Positions 7,482 through 16,249 of a DNA stretch of 35,885 bases are shown in pieces. The position numbers were made by a program, and so were the translations under genes. The DNA comes from Bacillota bacterium. GTDB lineage: Bacteria > Bacillota > Clostridia > Oscillospirales > Acutalibacteraceae. The stretch is from positions 1 to 35,885 of the forward strand of contig JAEZYP010000045.1 in NCBI GenBank assembly GCA_023418995.1, given 5' to 3'. Positions within the stretch are counted from its first letter, which is position 1; every line of letters starts with the position of its first letter. The notes beneath the pieces were generated by a model, which was not told the DNA's origin, made no database searches, and saw only the letters and a list, made by a program, of their open reading frames with translations.

Positions 7482-8360
7482 TTGAAAAAAATAACGGCCG
7501 TCCTGCTGGCGGTTGTCATTCTGTTTCTTTGCACGGGCTGCTCACGCAGAACGGAAAAAGAGATTAAATTCCGTGTTGTGACTTCCTTTTATCCTTTATA
7601 TATCATGGCGCTAAACATCACCGACGGAGTGGACGGAATTCAGGTGGACAACATGGCCGGCCAGCAGGCTGGGTGTCTGCACGACTACCAGCTACAGTCC
7701 AAGGACATGAAAAACATCGAGCAGGCGGACGTGTATGTCATAAACGGTGCCGGTATGGAAGGCTTTATGGATAAAGTAACCGCTCAGCTGCCGAACCTGA
7801 AGGTCGTGGATTCCAGTGAATCCATCCCGTTTATTGAAGATGAAAGCGGAGAGCCGAACCCGCATTTATGGGTCTCTATCTCCAATTATATTCAGCAGGT
7901 GGACAATATTGAAAAAGGACTATCCGCCGCCGACCCCAAAAATTCCGGTGCATACCGGAAAAACGCGCAGGAATACATGGCAAGGCTCAGTATTCTGCGC
8001 GACCAAATGCACAAAGAGCTGAGCGGGATAACCCAACGGGACATTATCACGTTTCACGAAGCGTTCCCTTATTTCGCGCAGGAGTTTGACCTGAACATTG
8101 TCCAAGTCATTAACCGCGAACCGGATAGCCAGCCGAGTGCGCGCGAGCTGGCAGAAACCATCCGGCTCATTCGAAGCACCGGGGTCAAGGCTGTTTTTGC
8201 GGAGCCGCAGTACCCGAAATCCGCCGCAAATATTGTCGCAAAGGAAAGCGGAGCCGAGGTATATACACTTGACCCGGCGGTAACCGGTCCCGACAACAAA
8301 AACGCCTACCTGGACGCAATGCAAAAAAACCTTGCGGTACTGAAAAAAGCGCTGGCTTAG
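7482..8360 (+). CDS. znuA: Zinc/manganese ABC transporter substrate-binding lipoprotein
   Basis: A 292-residue cluster A-I solute-binding protein. The start is TTG 7482 with AGGAGGAGGG eight bases upstream. A signal peptide ends in lipobox LCTGC with Cys20, giving an extracellular lipid-anchored protein. Expected metal-ligand histidines are in CLHDYQL (near residue 67), NPHLWVS (near 128) and FHEAFPYFA (near 191), with an acidic ligand near the C-terminus (TLDP). The His-rich loop seen between the first ligands in many zinc-specific ZnuA proteins is absent, so manganese or another divalent metal is possible. It is the first gene of a three-gene operon with the ATPase 12 bp downstream. The motif VVTSFYPLYIMALNIT after the lipid anchor is typical of the family. 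Confidence 0.88.
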   Translation: MKKITAVLLAVVILFLCTGCSRRTEKEIKFRVVTSFYPLYIMALNITDGVDGIQVDNMAGQQAGCLHDYQLQSKDMKNIEQADVYVINGAGMEGFMDKVTAQLPNLKVVDSSESIPFIEDESGEPNPHLWVSISNYIQQVDNIEKGLSAADPKNSGAYRKNAQEYMARLSILRDQMHKELSGITQRDIITFHEAFPYFAQEFDLNIVQVINREPDSQPSARELAETIRLIRSTGVKAVFAEPQYPKSAANIVAKESGAEVYTLDPAVTGPDNKNAYLDAMQKNLAVLKKALA

Positions 8361-8372
8361 AAGGAGTAACCG

Positions 8373-9113
8373 ATGGATACCTGTAAATGCAACACCAAAA
8401 TACGCAATATTTCCGTGAAAAGCCACGGTACTTTTCTGCTTCGCGACGTGTCTCTGGACGTGCATCACGGCGAAATCCTCGCGCTTATCGGGCGCAACGG
8501 CGCGGGCAAAACCACGCTTTTGAAAGCGGTTCTGGGCAGAATTCCCTACGCAGGGAGCATCACGTATTCCAATTCCAGAGGGGAGCCCCTTGACAAACCG
8601 CGCATCGGTTACGTTCCGCAGAATCTCGTATTTGACCGTTCCACGCCGATTACGGTGGCGGATATGCTCTGCGCAAATTTCAGCCAGTTCCCCGTGTGGC
8701 TCGGTCATAAAAAAAACGAACTGGAGCAGGCGGAACAGATGCTGCGGCGGGTCGGGGGAAACGCTTCCCTGCTGCCCAAACGCATCGGCAGCCTCTCCGG
8801 CGGTGAGATGCAGCGCGTGCTCCTCGCGTTCGCGCTGGAACCGAAGCCGGATCTTCTTCTGCTGGATGAACCGGTCTCCGCGGTGGACCGAAAGGGAATC
8901 GAGGTCTTTTACGAGCTGGTGACCTCTATGCGCGCGGAGCACCAGATTCCGACCATTCTGGTTTCCCATGACTTATCCCACGTGGAGCGGTACGCAACAA
9001 AGGCCGCACTTCTGGACCGCACCATTTTGGTCAGCGGCTCCGTGAAGGACGTCATGCGTTCCGACGAAGTACGGGAAGCCTTCGGGTTAAAGCTGGCAGG
9101 AGGTGCGAAATGA
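8373..9113 (+). CDS. znuC: Zinc/manganese ABC transporter ATPase
   Basis: A 246-residue ABC ATPase. Walker A is GRNGAGKTT (near residues 39-47), the Q-loop is in YVPQNL, the signature is LSGGEMQR, Walker B is DLLLLDEP and the H-loop is LVSHD. The N-terminal MDTCKCNTK includes two cysteines in a C.C pattern, which is unusual and might touch metal. It energises uptake of the metal carried by the lipoprotein. The start ATG 8373 has GGAG eight bases upstream. The stop overlaps the permease start (ATGA), so the two are translationally coupled. Confidence 0.92.
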   Translation: MDTCKCNTKIRNISVKSHGTFLLRDVSLDVHHGEILALIGRNGAGKTTLLKAVLGRIPYAGSITYSNSRGEPLDKPRIGYVPQNLVFDRSTPITVADMLCANFSQFPVWLGHKKNELEQAEQMLRRVGGNASLLPKRIGSLSGGEMQRVLLAFALEPKPDLLLLDEPVSAVDRKGIEVFYELVTSMRAEHQIPTILVSHDLSHVERYATKAALLDRTILVSGSVKDVMRSDEVREAFGLKLAGGAK

Positions 9114-9958
9114 TCAACGCCATCTATTCCCTCATTGATTTTACCCTGCCGTTCGAATGGACGGAATTCAGCTACATGAAAAACGCCCTGATTGCCATTC
9201 TATTGATTACACCGCTGTTCGGCATGGTCGGCACGATGATCGTCAACAATAAAATGTCGTTTTTCTCCGACGCTCTGGGGCATTCCGCCCTGACCGGCAT
9301 CGCCATCGGCGTGCTGCTGGGAGTCGATAATTATCTGGTTTCTATGATGGGCTTTGCCCTGCTGTTTGCCCTATGCATCTCCGCCGTAATGGACTCCAAC
9401 ACCTCCTCCGCGGACACAATTATCGGGGTCTTCTCCTCCACCGGGCTTGCGCTCGGCATTGTGCTGCTCTCCGCCTCCGGGGGATTTGCAAAGTATTCCT
9501 CCTACCTCATCGGCGATATCCTCACCGTCCAGCCGGAGGATATCGGGATGCTTGCTTTCCTCCTGCTGGCGGCTGTCGCGCTCTGGGCATACTTTTTCAA
9601 CCGCTTTATGCTCACCGGAATCAACGCGGACCTTGCGGCAAGCAAGGGAATCAGCGTGCGCCGCTATGAAAAGCTTTTTGTCATCGCGGTCGCCGTCATC
9701 GTTACCGTTTCCATCAAATGGGTCGGAGTGCTCATCATCAATTCCCTGCTCGTGCTCCCGGCCGCCTCCGCGCGTTATCTGGCAAGGAGCATGCGTTCCT
9801 ACCACGTTACAGCAATTCTGATTTCCCTTTTCTCGGGAATCAGCGGCCTCATTCTTTCCTACTACACCGGAACCGCCGCCGGCGGAACCATTGTTCTGGT
9901 CGCCGCGGGTATCTTCTTTATCAGCTTCTTTTCCTCAAAGATTAGACTAAAAGTATAA
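9110..9958 (+). CDS. znuB: Zinc/manganese ABC transporter permease
   Basis: A 282-residue polytopic protein of the ABC-3 (ZnuB/MntB) permease family, with about eight or nine hydrophobic segments. Typical family blocks are visible: FFSDALGHSALTGIAIGVLL near residues 53-72, GVFSSTGLALGIVLL, and KWVGVLIINSLLVLPAASAR in the second half. It forms the membrane channel of the importer. Start ATG 9110 overlaps the ATPase stop by 4 nt. A terminator follows at 9982, closing a three-gene operon. Confidence 0.9.
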   Translation: MINAIYSLIDFTLPFEWTEFSYMKNALIAILLITPLFGMVGTMIVNNKMSFFSDALGHSALTGIAIGVLLGVDNYLVSMMGFALLFALCISAVMDSNTSSADTIIGVFSSTGLALGIVLLSASGGFAKYSSYLIGDILTVQPEDIGMLAFLLLAAVALWAYFFNRFMLTGINADLAASKGISVRRYEKLFVIAVAVIVTVSIKWVGVLIINSLLVLPAASARYLARSMRSYHVTAILISLFSGISGLILSYYTGTAAGGTIVLVAAGIFFISFFSSKIRLKV

Positions 9959-9981
9959 ATATAGACATTTTATACTATTTG

Positions 9982-10015
9982 ATACGCCTGCCGATTGGAG
10001 CAGGCGTATTTTTAT
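9982..10015 (+). terminator. Terminator of the zinc ABC operon
   Basis: Stem ATACGCCTGC / GCAGGCGTAT (10 bp, 8-nt loop) followed by a T-rich tract (TTTTTATT). Confidence 0.85.
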
Positions 10016-10073
10016 TGAATTTTTATAAAATTCACTTATAATTAAATAAAGTTATAGAAATTGAGGTGGCAAC

Positions 10074-10829
10074 ATGAATATCATAACCGTAACAAAGGAA
10101 AATCTGGAGCAGGAGCATATTTGCTGTGCGATTTCCAACAACAATGACTGCCAGGTGGCGGCAAAAAAGGCCTGGCTTGCGGAACGCATGGAAGACGGCC
10201 TTGTGTTTAAAAAGGGCGACGTCAGGGGCAAATGCTTTATTGAGTATATTCCTGCGGAAAAAGCCTGGGCACCGATTGAGGCCGAAGGCTATATGTATAT
10301 TGACTGCATGTGGGTTTCCGGCCAGTTCAAAGGGCATGGTTACTCCAATCTGCTTTTGGACGAGTGCATCCGCGACAGCAGGAAAAAAGGCAAAAAGGGG
10401 CTTGTGATTCTGTCTTCGGATAAGAAAAGACCCTATTTATCTGACCCGAAATACCTGGAACACAAAGGTTTTATAGTTACCGACACCGCAGCGCCTTTTT
10501 ACGCGCTGATGTATCTGCCGTTTGAAAAGGACGCGGCGGCTCCCAAGTTTAAGGAACACGTAAAAATACCGCAGATCGCCGCATCGGGCTTTCGCCTGTA
10601 CTACGCGCACCAATGCCCCTTTACCGCAAAATATGTTCCGATAATTTTGGATATGGCAAAAGAAAAGGGCGTACCGTTTCAGGCGATTCGGTTTGAAACA
10701 GCGGAGCAGGCGCAGAACGCTCCGGCTCCGTTCACCTCCTACAGTCTGTTTTATAACGGAAAATTTCTCACCAATGAAATTCTCTCTGAAAAGAGATTTG
10801 AGAAAATTCTCGCAGAACAGGGGTTATAA
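10074..10829 (+). CDS. GNAT N-acetyltransferase fused to a YoaP-like C-terminal domain
   Basis: A 251-residue two-domain protein. Residues ~1-150 form a GNAT fold: the acetyl-CoA binding motif is QFKGHGYSNLLLDECI (Q..G.G.) near residue 85, preceded by the YIDCMWV strand. Residues ~160-251 resemble the YoaP-like domain known from Bacillus YoaP, with a CPFT motif near residues 181-184 reminiscent of the glutaredoxin/thioredoxin active-site turn, and a YSLFYNGKFLTNEILSEKRF end. The start is ATG 10074 after GAGGTGG. GNATs acetylate amines using acetyl-CoA; the substrate of this subfamily is not established. The single cysteine in CPFT could be redox-active or structural. The gene appears monocistronic between the zinc operon terminator and the DUF1015 promoter. 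Confidence 0.85.
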   Translation: MNIITVTKENLEQEHICCAISNNNDCQVAAKKAWLAERMEDGLVFKKGDVRGKCFIEYIPAEKAWAPIEAEGYMYIDCMWVSGQFKGHGYSNLLLDECIRDSRKKGKKGLVILSSDKKRPYLSDPKYLEHKGFIVTDTAAPFYALMYLPFEKDAAAPKFKEHVKIPQIAASGFRLYYAHQCPFTAKYVPIILDMAKEKGVPFQAIRFETAEQAQNAPAPFTSYSLFYNGKFLTNEILSEKRFEKILAEQGL

Positions 10830-10853
10830 CCGCACAGGAGGAAGAATAACGGG

Positions 10854-10883
10854 TTGCAAGCGGGAATCCATCTGTGCTATTAT
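10854..10883 (+). promoter_or_regulatory. Candidate sigma-A promoter for the DUF1015 gene
   Basis: TTGCAA (10854-10859), 18-bp spacer and TATTAT (10878-10883), about 50 bp before the ATG at 10936. Confidence 0.6.
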
Positions 10884-10935
10884 GAATGCATTAGTGTGTG
10901 AAATCAGAATTTTATCATATCACAGGAGGGTCCTT

Positions 10936-12162
10936 ATGAAGCATCCGTATTTTAAACCGGCAGATATCCTTTTGCCGAAAAACGTACCCACGGAAAACTG
11001 GTGTGTGGTCGCCTGCGACCAGTACACCTCCGAGCCGGAGTACTGGAATAAAGTAAAGGAAATCGCGGGGGATTTTCCCTCTACCTACCATATGGTATAC
11101 CCGGAGTGCTATCTGGAATCGACCGATGCCGCCACGTATGCCTCTCAAATCAATTCCACGATGGAGCGCTACCTTGCGGACAGTGTTTTCCGTGAATTGA
11201 AAAGCCGTTACCTTTATGTGGAACGCACGCAGGCGGATGGAAAAATCCGCCGCGGCGTAATGATGGCTCTCGATTTGGAGCAGTACCGTTACGAAGCGGG
11301 CAGCAAAACGCCCATCCGCGCCACCGAGGGAACCGTACTTGAACGGATTCCGCCCCGTGTAAAAATCCGCCGCGACGCTCCGCTGGAGCTGCCGCACATC
11401 ATGATATTGATTGACGACCCGGACAAAACCGTCATCGAACCGATCGAACAATCCAACCTGACACTTGAATACGAAGGAAATCTGATGCAGGACAGCGGAA
11501 GCCTTCGGGGATACAGCCTGAACGACACGGAAACTGCCAGAATGGAGGCCGCCCTCGACAGCCTTCCGGCGAACGACAACCTGCTGTTTGCCGTCGGCGA
11601 CGGAAACCATTCCCTTGCTACCGCCAAAGCCTGCTACGAAAAACTGAAAAAAACGCTTTCCCCGGAACAGGCCGCCTCCCACCCCGCCCGCTGGGCGCTG
11701 GTGGAGGTCGTAAACCTTTATGACGATTCCTTACAGTTCGAGCCGATTCACCGCGTGGTGTTCCAGACAAAACCTGCGGAGCTGATGGACGAGCTTCGCA
11801 AATACTACGAGGTCTCCGATGCGCCCTGCGACGGGCACCGAATTACCTGCGTCATCGGCACGGAGAAAAAGGATATCTGGGTCAAGAACCCGCCGTCAAA
11901 CCTTGAAGTGGGCACCCTGCAAAAGTTCCTTGATCAATGCCTCGCAAAAATCGGCGGTAAAACCGACTATATCCACGGCGAGGACGTTGTGGAGCGTCTC
12001 TGCGCGCAGGACAGCGCTGCAATCGGCTTCCTCCTCCCCAAAATGGAGAAAAGCAGTCTGTTCCAGACCGTCGCAATCGACGGCGCGCTTCCCCGCAAGA
12101 CCTTTTCCATGGGTCACGCCTGCGACAAACGCTTTTATATGGAGTGCCGCAAGATCAAATGA
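10936..12162 (+). CDS. DUF1015 family protein
   Basis: A 408-residue soluble protein. The start is ATG 10936 with AGGAGGG upstream; the frame is open back to 10693 but that part overlaps the acetyltransferase gene and is not coding. Recognisable DUF1015 landmarks are KPADILLP at the N-terminus, VACDQYTSEPEYW near residue 30, VGDGNHSLATAK near residues 220-231, and the C-terminal FSMGHACDKRFYMECRK. The GDGNHS block, with Asp, Asn and His, looks like a catalytic or nucleotide/metal site. In many clostridia this family sits near serine biosynthesis genes, but none is seen here, and its biochemical role is unknown to me. It stands alone with its own promoter and a downstream terminator at 12308. 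Confidence 0.85.
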   Translation: MKHPYFKPADILLPKNVPTENWCVVACDQYTSEPEYWNKVKEIAGDFPSTYHMVYPECYLESTDAATYASQINSTMERYLADSVFRELKSRYLYVERTQADGKIRRGVMMALDLEQYRYEAGSKTPIRATEGTVLERIPPRVKIRRDAPLELPHIMILIDDPDKTVIEPIEQSNLTLEYEGNLMQDSGSLRGYSLNDTETARMEAALDSLPANDNLLFAVGDGNHSLATAKACYEKLKKTLSPEQAASHPARWALVEVVNLYDDSLQFEPIHRVVFQTKPAELMDELRKYYEVSDAPCDGHRITCVIGTEKKDIWVKNPPSNLEVGTLQKFLDQCLAKIGGKTDYIHGEDVVERLCAQDSAAIGFLLPKMEKSSLFQTVAIDGALPRKTFSMGHACDKRFYMECRKIK

Positions 12163-12458
12163 TATTACATTCTATGCATTAATTGGCGGCGCGGCCGCCT
12201 CGATTTCCGTAACGGTTTCGTGATTCTTCAGCTTCTTAAAATGAATGCATTATCAAGTAAACTTTCATAAACACAGCACAGGCAAATATTCTGAGTACCG
12301 TGCTTAAAAAATGACGGTGGGAACATACCTCCCACCGTCATTTTTATACAAAACGGAAATGTTGGCTGATTTGCTTTATTCCGGAGTTCATTTGTGTTAA
12401 TATTATTCTATGAAATGGATAGAAAGCTGCTTAATCTGAGCGGCGGAACGGGGGAAAT
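12163..12458. other. Intergenic region between DUF1015 and purL
   Basis: About 300 bp without a gene. It holds a GC palindrome (GGCGGC-gcg-GCCGCC near 12185) with no T-tract, the DUF1015 terminator at 12308, and an AT-rich stretch before purL with TATTAT at 12401-12406 that may be its -10; no good -35 goes with it. No purine riboswitch or PurR-like box was recognised. Confidence 0.5.
12308..12345 (+). terminator. Terminator upstream of purL
   Basis: A 15-bp perfect stem, AAAATGACGGTGGGA / TCCCACCGTCATTTT, with a 7-nt loop and a T5 run. Confidence 0.85.
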
Positions 12459-15400
12459 ATGTCTGACGTTATCAGAGTATTTGTTGAGAAGAGAAACGGC
12501 TTTGACGTGGAAGCACAGCACATAAAGTCGGATTTGGTCGAGAACCTGGGAATGGAAGCAATTGAGGAGCTCCGGCTGGTTAACCGGTATGATATTTCCG
12601 GACTGAGCAGGGAAGAATTCGCCGCCGCAAGGGGAACCATTTTTTCCGAACCGAATGTGGACAACGTTTACGACGAGGAGTATCCCCTGCCGCAGGGCTT
12701 CTCCGTTTTCGCGATGGAATACCTGCCCGGGCAGTATGACCAGCGCGCCGACTCCGCCGCGCAGTGCGTGCAGCTTTTGACGCAGGGCGAGCGCCCGCAG
12801 GTAATTACCGCGCGCGTCATCGCCATGAAGGGCAGCTTAACCGAAGAGCAGCTTGACAAAATCAAGAGCTATATGGTCAACCCGGTAGAGAGCCGCCTCG
12901 CTTCTCTGAAAAAGCCGGAAACGCTGGAGCTTACCGCGGAAGTGCCTGCAGATGTCGCCCGTGTGGCAGGCTTTATCCGGTGGGACGGGCAGGAGCTTGA
13001 ACACTATTATAAAACGATGGGGTTTGCCATGAGCATGGAGGACCTTGCCTTCTGCCGCGACTATTTCCGCGACCAGGAAAAACGCGACCCGAGCGTGACC
13101 GAACTGCGCGTCATCGACACCTACTGGAGTGACCACTGCCGCCACACCACCTTTTCCACCCGTCTGGAAAATATTCAAATCGAGCGTTCCGCTGTCAGCG
13201 ACGCGATTGAAGACGCGTTAAAGGCGTATTACGACGCGCGCCGTGAGGTTTACGGCGAGACAGACCGCCCCGTTTCCCTCATGGATATGGCGGTTATCGG
13301 CATGAAGCTGCTCCGCAAGCGAGGGCTGATTCCAGACCTCGACCTGAGCGAGGAGATCAACGCCTGCTCCATCGAGGTTCCGGTCACGATCGACGGCAAA
13401 ACGGAAAAGTGGCTGGTACAGTTTAAGAATGAGACCCACAACCACCCGACGGAAATCGAGCCGTTCGGTGGTGCGGCGACCTGCCTTGGCGGCGCGATCC
13501 GCGACCCGCTTTCCGGCAGAGCCTACGTTTATCAGGCAATGCGCGTCACCGGCTCCGGCGACCCCCGCGTTGCGTTTGAAGATACCATGCACGGCAAGCT
13601 CCCCACCCGTAAAATCACCACGGGCGCTGCGCACGGCTACAGCTCCTACGGCAACCAGATCGGACTTGCCACCGGGCAGGTAACCGAGCTTTATGATTCC
13701 GGCTACGTTGCAAAGCGCATGGAAATCGGCGCGGTCATCGGCGCTTCCCCCAAGGAGAACGTCGTCCGCTTTGTCCCCGAGGAGGGCGATATCATCGTCC
13801 TGCTGGGCGGCAGTACCGGGCGTGACGGCTGCGGAGGAGCCACCGGCTCCTCCAAGGCGCACACCGAGCAGTCCATCGAGGTCTGCGGCGCGGAGGTGCA
13901 AAAGGGCAATCCGCCTACCGAACGGAAAATTCAGCGCCTGTTCCGCAATCCGGAGGTTTCCAGACGGATCAAACGCTGCAATGACTTTGGCGCGGGCGGC
14001 GTCTGCGTTGCCATCGGCGAACTGGCGGACGGCTTAAAGATTGATTTGAATCAGGTTCCCAAAAAATACGAAGGATTGGACGGCACTGAGCTTGCCATTT
14101 CCGAATCACAGGAACGGATGGCGGTCGTGCTCTCCCCCTCGGATGTAGAATCCTTTATCGCGGCGGCAGCTGAGGAAAACCTGAACGCGCAGGTAGTGGC
14201 CGTTGTGACGAAAGAGCCGCGCTTACGAATGAAATGGCGCGAGGATACCATCGTGGACATCAGCCGTGCGTTTCTGGATACCAACGGTGTAACCCAGAAA
14301 AACGGCGTGACCATAGAAGCGGTCAACCCCGAAAACTATTACCGCACTCTTGTACCGGAATGCTTACACAATAAACCTCTCGGCGAAGCGTTTCAGGATA
14401 ATCTTGCCCGCCTTGAGGTTTGCAGCCAGAAGGGGCTCAGCGAGCGTTTTGACGCAAGCATCGGCGCTTCCACCGTACTGATGCCCTTTGCCGGAAAATA
14501 TCAGCTTACCCCGGAAGAGGCAATGGCCGCAAAAATCCCGGTGCTTCACGGCGAAACCGACGACGCAACCGCAATGTCCTACGGCTATATTCCGGGAATC
14601 GCCCGATTCAGCCCGTTTCACGGCGCCGCCTACGCGGTCGTAGAAAGCCTTTCCAAGCTCGCGGCAATCGGCGCGGACCCGATGAAAGCTCGCCTGACCT
14701 TTCAGGAATATTTTGAACGGCTCAACACCGACCCGAAGCGCTGGGGCAAACCGGCCGCCGCCCTTCTCGGCGCGCTCACCGCGCAGATCAAGCTGGGGCT
14801 TCCCGCGATCGGCGGCAAGGACAGCATGAGCGGTTCCTTTGAGCAGCTCAACGTTCCGCCCACCCTCGTCAGCTTTGCAGTCACAATGACCAAGGCAAGC
14901 AAAACCATTTCCGCCGCGTTTCAAAACGCGGGTTCCACAGTTATGCTCTTCCCTCTGCCGGAAAATGCCGACACCCTGCTGCCGGACTGGGAAAAGCTGA
15001 AGCTGTATTATCCCGCAATTTTAAAATTGATTTCGGAAAAGAGCGTGATTTCCGCCTCTGTCGTAAAGGAAGGCGGCATGGCGGCGGCTGTGGCTAAAAT
15101 GTGCTTCGGCAACAAGCTGGGTTTTGTCTTTAACGAGCATGTTCTGAACGCTAAGACCCTGTTCGCCCCGGCTTCCGGCTCCATCGTGGTCGAGTTGGCA
15201 AAAGACAGCACCATCGCCATGGAACCCGTGCTCGATGCCATAATTCTCGGAAAAACAACGGAAGTGCCGCAAATCACCGTGGGCGGGGAAACGCTGGAGC
15301 TGGAAGCCCTGATTTCCGCGTGGAGCGGAACCTTGGAAAAAATATTCCCGGGCAGCGCAAAGGAAACGCCCGTCGCTTATGATATTCCTCTGACTACGGA

Positions 15401-16232
15401 GCGCAGCCAAAAGGCTCCGGCAATCAAACCCGCGAAGCCCCGTGTGTTTATTCCCGTATTCCCCGGAACAAACTGCGAATACGACAGTGCAAGAGCCTTT
15501 GAGCAGGCCGGCGCACAGACGGAAATCCTTGTGGTGCGCAACCTGAGCTCGGCTGATATCGAATACACCATTGAGCGCATGGAAAAAGCGATTCGTCAAT
15601 CGCAGATCATTATGCTGCCGGGCGGTTTTTCCGGCGGCGACGAGCCGGATGGCTCCGGTAAGTTTATCGCGACGACGTTCCGCAACCCGAAAATCGCCGA
15701 GGCGGTCAGCGATCTGCTGAAAAACCGCGACGGTCTGATGCTGGGCATCTGCAACGGTTTTCAGGCCCTGATTAAGCTCGGGCTGGTTCCTTACGGCGAA
15801 ATCACAGAGCCAAGCAAGGACGCCCCCACCCTTACCTTTAACACACTGGGCCGCCACGTATCGCGTATGGTCTACACGCGCGTAACCTCGGTGAAATCCC
15901 CATGGTTCGCGGGCGTTAGCGCGGGCGACGTTTTCGCCGTTCCGGTATCCCACGGAGAAGGTCGCTTCGTTGCCTGCGACGAGGTTATGAAAACGCTGAT
16001 TGCCAACGGGCAGATCGCCACGCAGTATACCACCCCCGGCGGCGAGCCAAGCGGCAGTATCGAGTGGAACCCGAACGGCTCCGTTTGTGCGGTGGAGGGT
16101 ATTACCAGCCCCGACGGACGTATTCTCGGCAAAATGGCGCATTCTGAGCGCAGGGGCGGTCATTTATACGCAAATGTTCCGGGTGAAAAAGACCAGAAAA
16201 TCTTTGAATCCGGCATAAAATATTTTAAATAA
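12459..16232 (+). CDS. purL: Phosphoribosylformylglycinamidine synthase, single chain
   Basis: A 1257-residue FGAM synthase that converts FGAR, glutamine and ATP to FGAM in purine synthesis. Order of domains: PurS-like N-terminal part (~1-150); linker; first synthetase half with DTYWSDHCRHTTFS near residue 222 and NETHNHPTEIEPFGGAATC near 323; second half with GKDSMSGSF near 787; and a class-I glutamine amidotransferase from about residue 993. The amidotransferase carries the nucleophile in GICNGFQAL (Cys ~1097) and the His-Glu pair in MAHSERR (~1228/1230). This is the large fused type found in some clostridia and in Gram-negatives, not the three-subunit PurSQL. The start ATG 12459 follows GGGGGAA. 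No other pur gene is adjacent; alr follows after 17 bp. Confidence 0.97.
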   Translation: MSDVIRVFVEKRNGFDVEAQHIKSDLVENLGMEAIEELRLVNRYDISGLSREEFAAARGTIFSEPNVDNVYDEEYPLPQGFSVFAMEYLPGQYDQRADSAAQCVQLLTQGERPQVITARVIAMKGSLTEEQLDKIKSYMVNPVESRLASLKKPETLELTAEVPADVARVAGFIRWDGQELEHYYKTMGFAMSMEDLAFCRDYFRDQEKRDPSVTELRVIDTYWSDHCRHTTFSTRLENIQIERSAVSDAIEDALKAYYDARREVYGETDRPVSLMDMAVIGMKLLRKRGLIPDLDLSEEINACSIEVPVTIDGKTEKWLVQFKNETHNHPTEIEPFGGAATCLGGAIRDPLSGRAYVYQAMRVTGSGDPRVAFEDTMHGKLPTRKITTGAAHGYSSYGNQIGLATGQVTELYDSGYVAKRMEIGAVIGASPKENVVRFVPEEGDIIVLLGGSTGRDGCGGATGSSKAHTEQSIEVCGAEVQKGNPPTERKIQRLFRNPEVSRRIKRCNDFGAGGVCVAIGELADGLKIDLNQVPKKYEGLDGTELAISESQERMAVVLSPSDVESFIAAAAEENLNAQVVAVVTKEPRLRMKWREDTIVDISRAFLDTNGVTQKNGVTIEAVNPENYYRTLVPECLHNKPLGEAFQDNLARLEVCSQKGLSERFDASIGASTVLMPFAGKYQLTPEEAMAAKIPVLHGETDDATAMSYGYIPGIARFSPFHGAAYAVVESLSKLAAIGADPMKARLTFQEYFERLNTDPKRWGKPAAALLGALTAQIKLGLPAIGGKDSMSGSFEQLNVPPTLVSFAVTMTKASKTISAAFQNAGSTVMLFPLPENADTLLPDWEKLKLYYPAILKLISEKSVISASVVKEGGMAAAVAKMCFGNKLGFVFNEHVLNAKTLFAPASGSIVVELAKDSTIAMEPVLDAIILGKTTEVPQITVGGETLELEALISAWSGTLEKIFPGSAKETPVAYDIPLTTERSQKAPAIKPAKPRVFIPVFPGTNCEYDSARAFEQAGAQTEILVVRNLSSADIEYTIERMEKAIRQSQIIMLPGGFSGGDEPDGSGKFIATTFRNPKIAEAVSDLLKNRDGLMLGICNGFQALIKLGLVPYGEITEPSKDAPTLTFNTLGRHVSRMVYTRVTSVKSPWFAGVSAGDVFAVPVSHGEGRFVACDEVMKTLIANGQIATQYTTPGGEPSGSIEWNPNGSVCAVEGITSPDGRILGKMAHSERRGGHLYANVPGEKDQKIFESGIKYFK

Positions 16233-16249
16233 AACCAGGTGAACGGTAA

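Noticed and set aside
7920..8969. Long minus-strand open frame (349 codons) opposite the zinc transporter genes
   Set aside because: Antisense shadow of znuA and znuC; it spans two genes whose motifs are intact.
10854..10901. 15-codon leader peptide (TTG start) before the DUF1015 gene
   Set aside because: Its TTG coincides with the candidate -35 and there is no repeat of regulatory codons.
12185..12200. GC-rich palindrome GGCGGC-gcg-GCCGCC
   Set aside because: No T-tract and no spacing to a promoter; the real terminator is at 12308.
10882..12252. 12-bp direct repeat ATGAATGCATTA on both sides of the DUF1015 gene (10882-10893 and 12241-12252)
   Set aside because: Short, AT-rich and around the palindrome ATGCAT; no insertion hallmarks, so chance is a fair explanation.
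15021..16163. Long minus-strand open frame (380 codons) opposite purL
   Set aside because: Shadow of the purL reading frame: no ribosome site, no family motif, and purL is complete on the plus strand.
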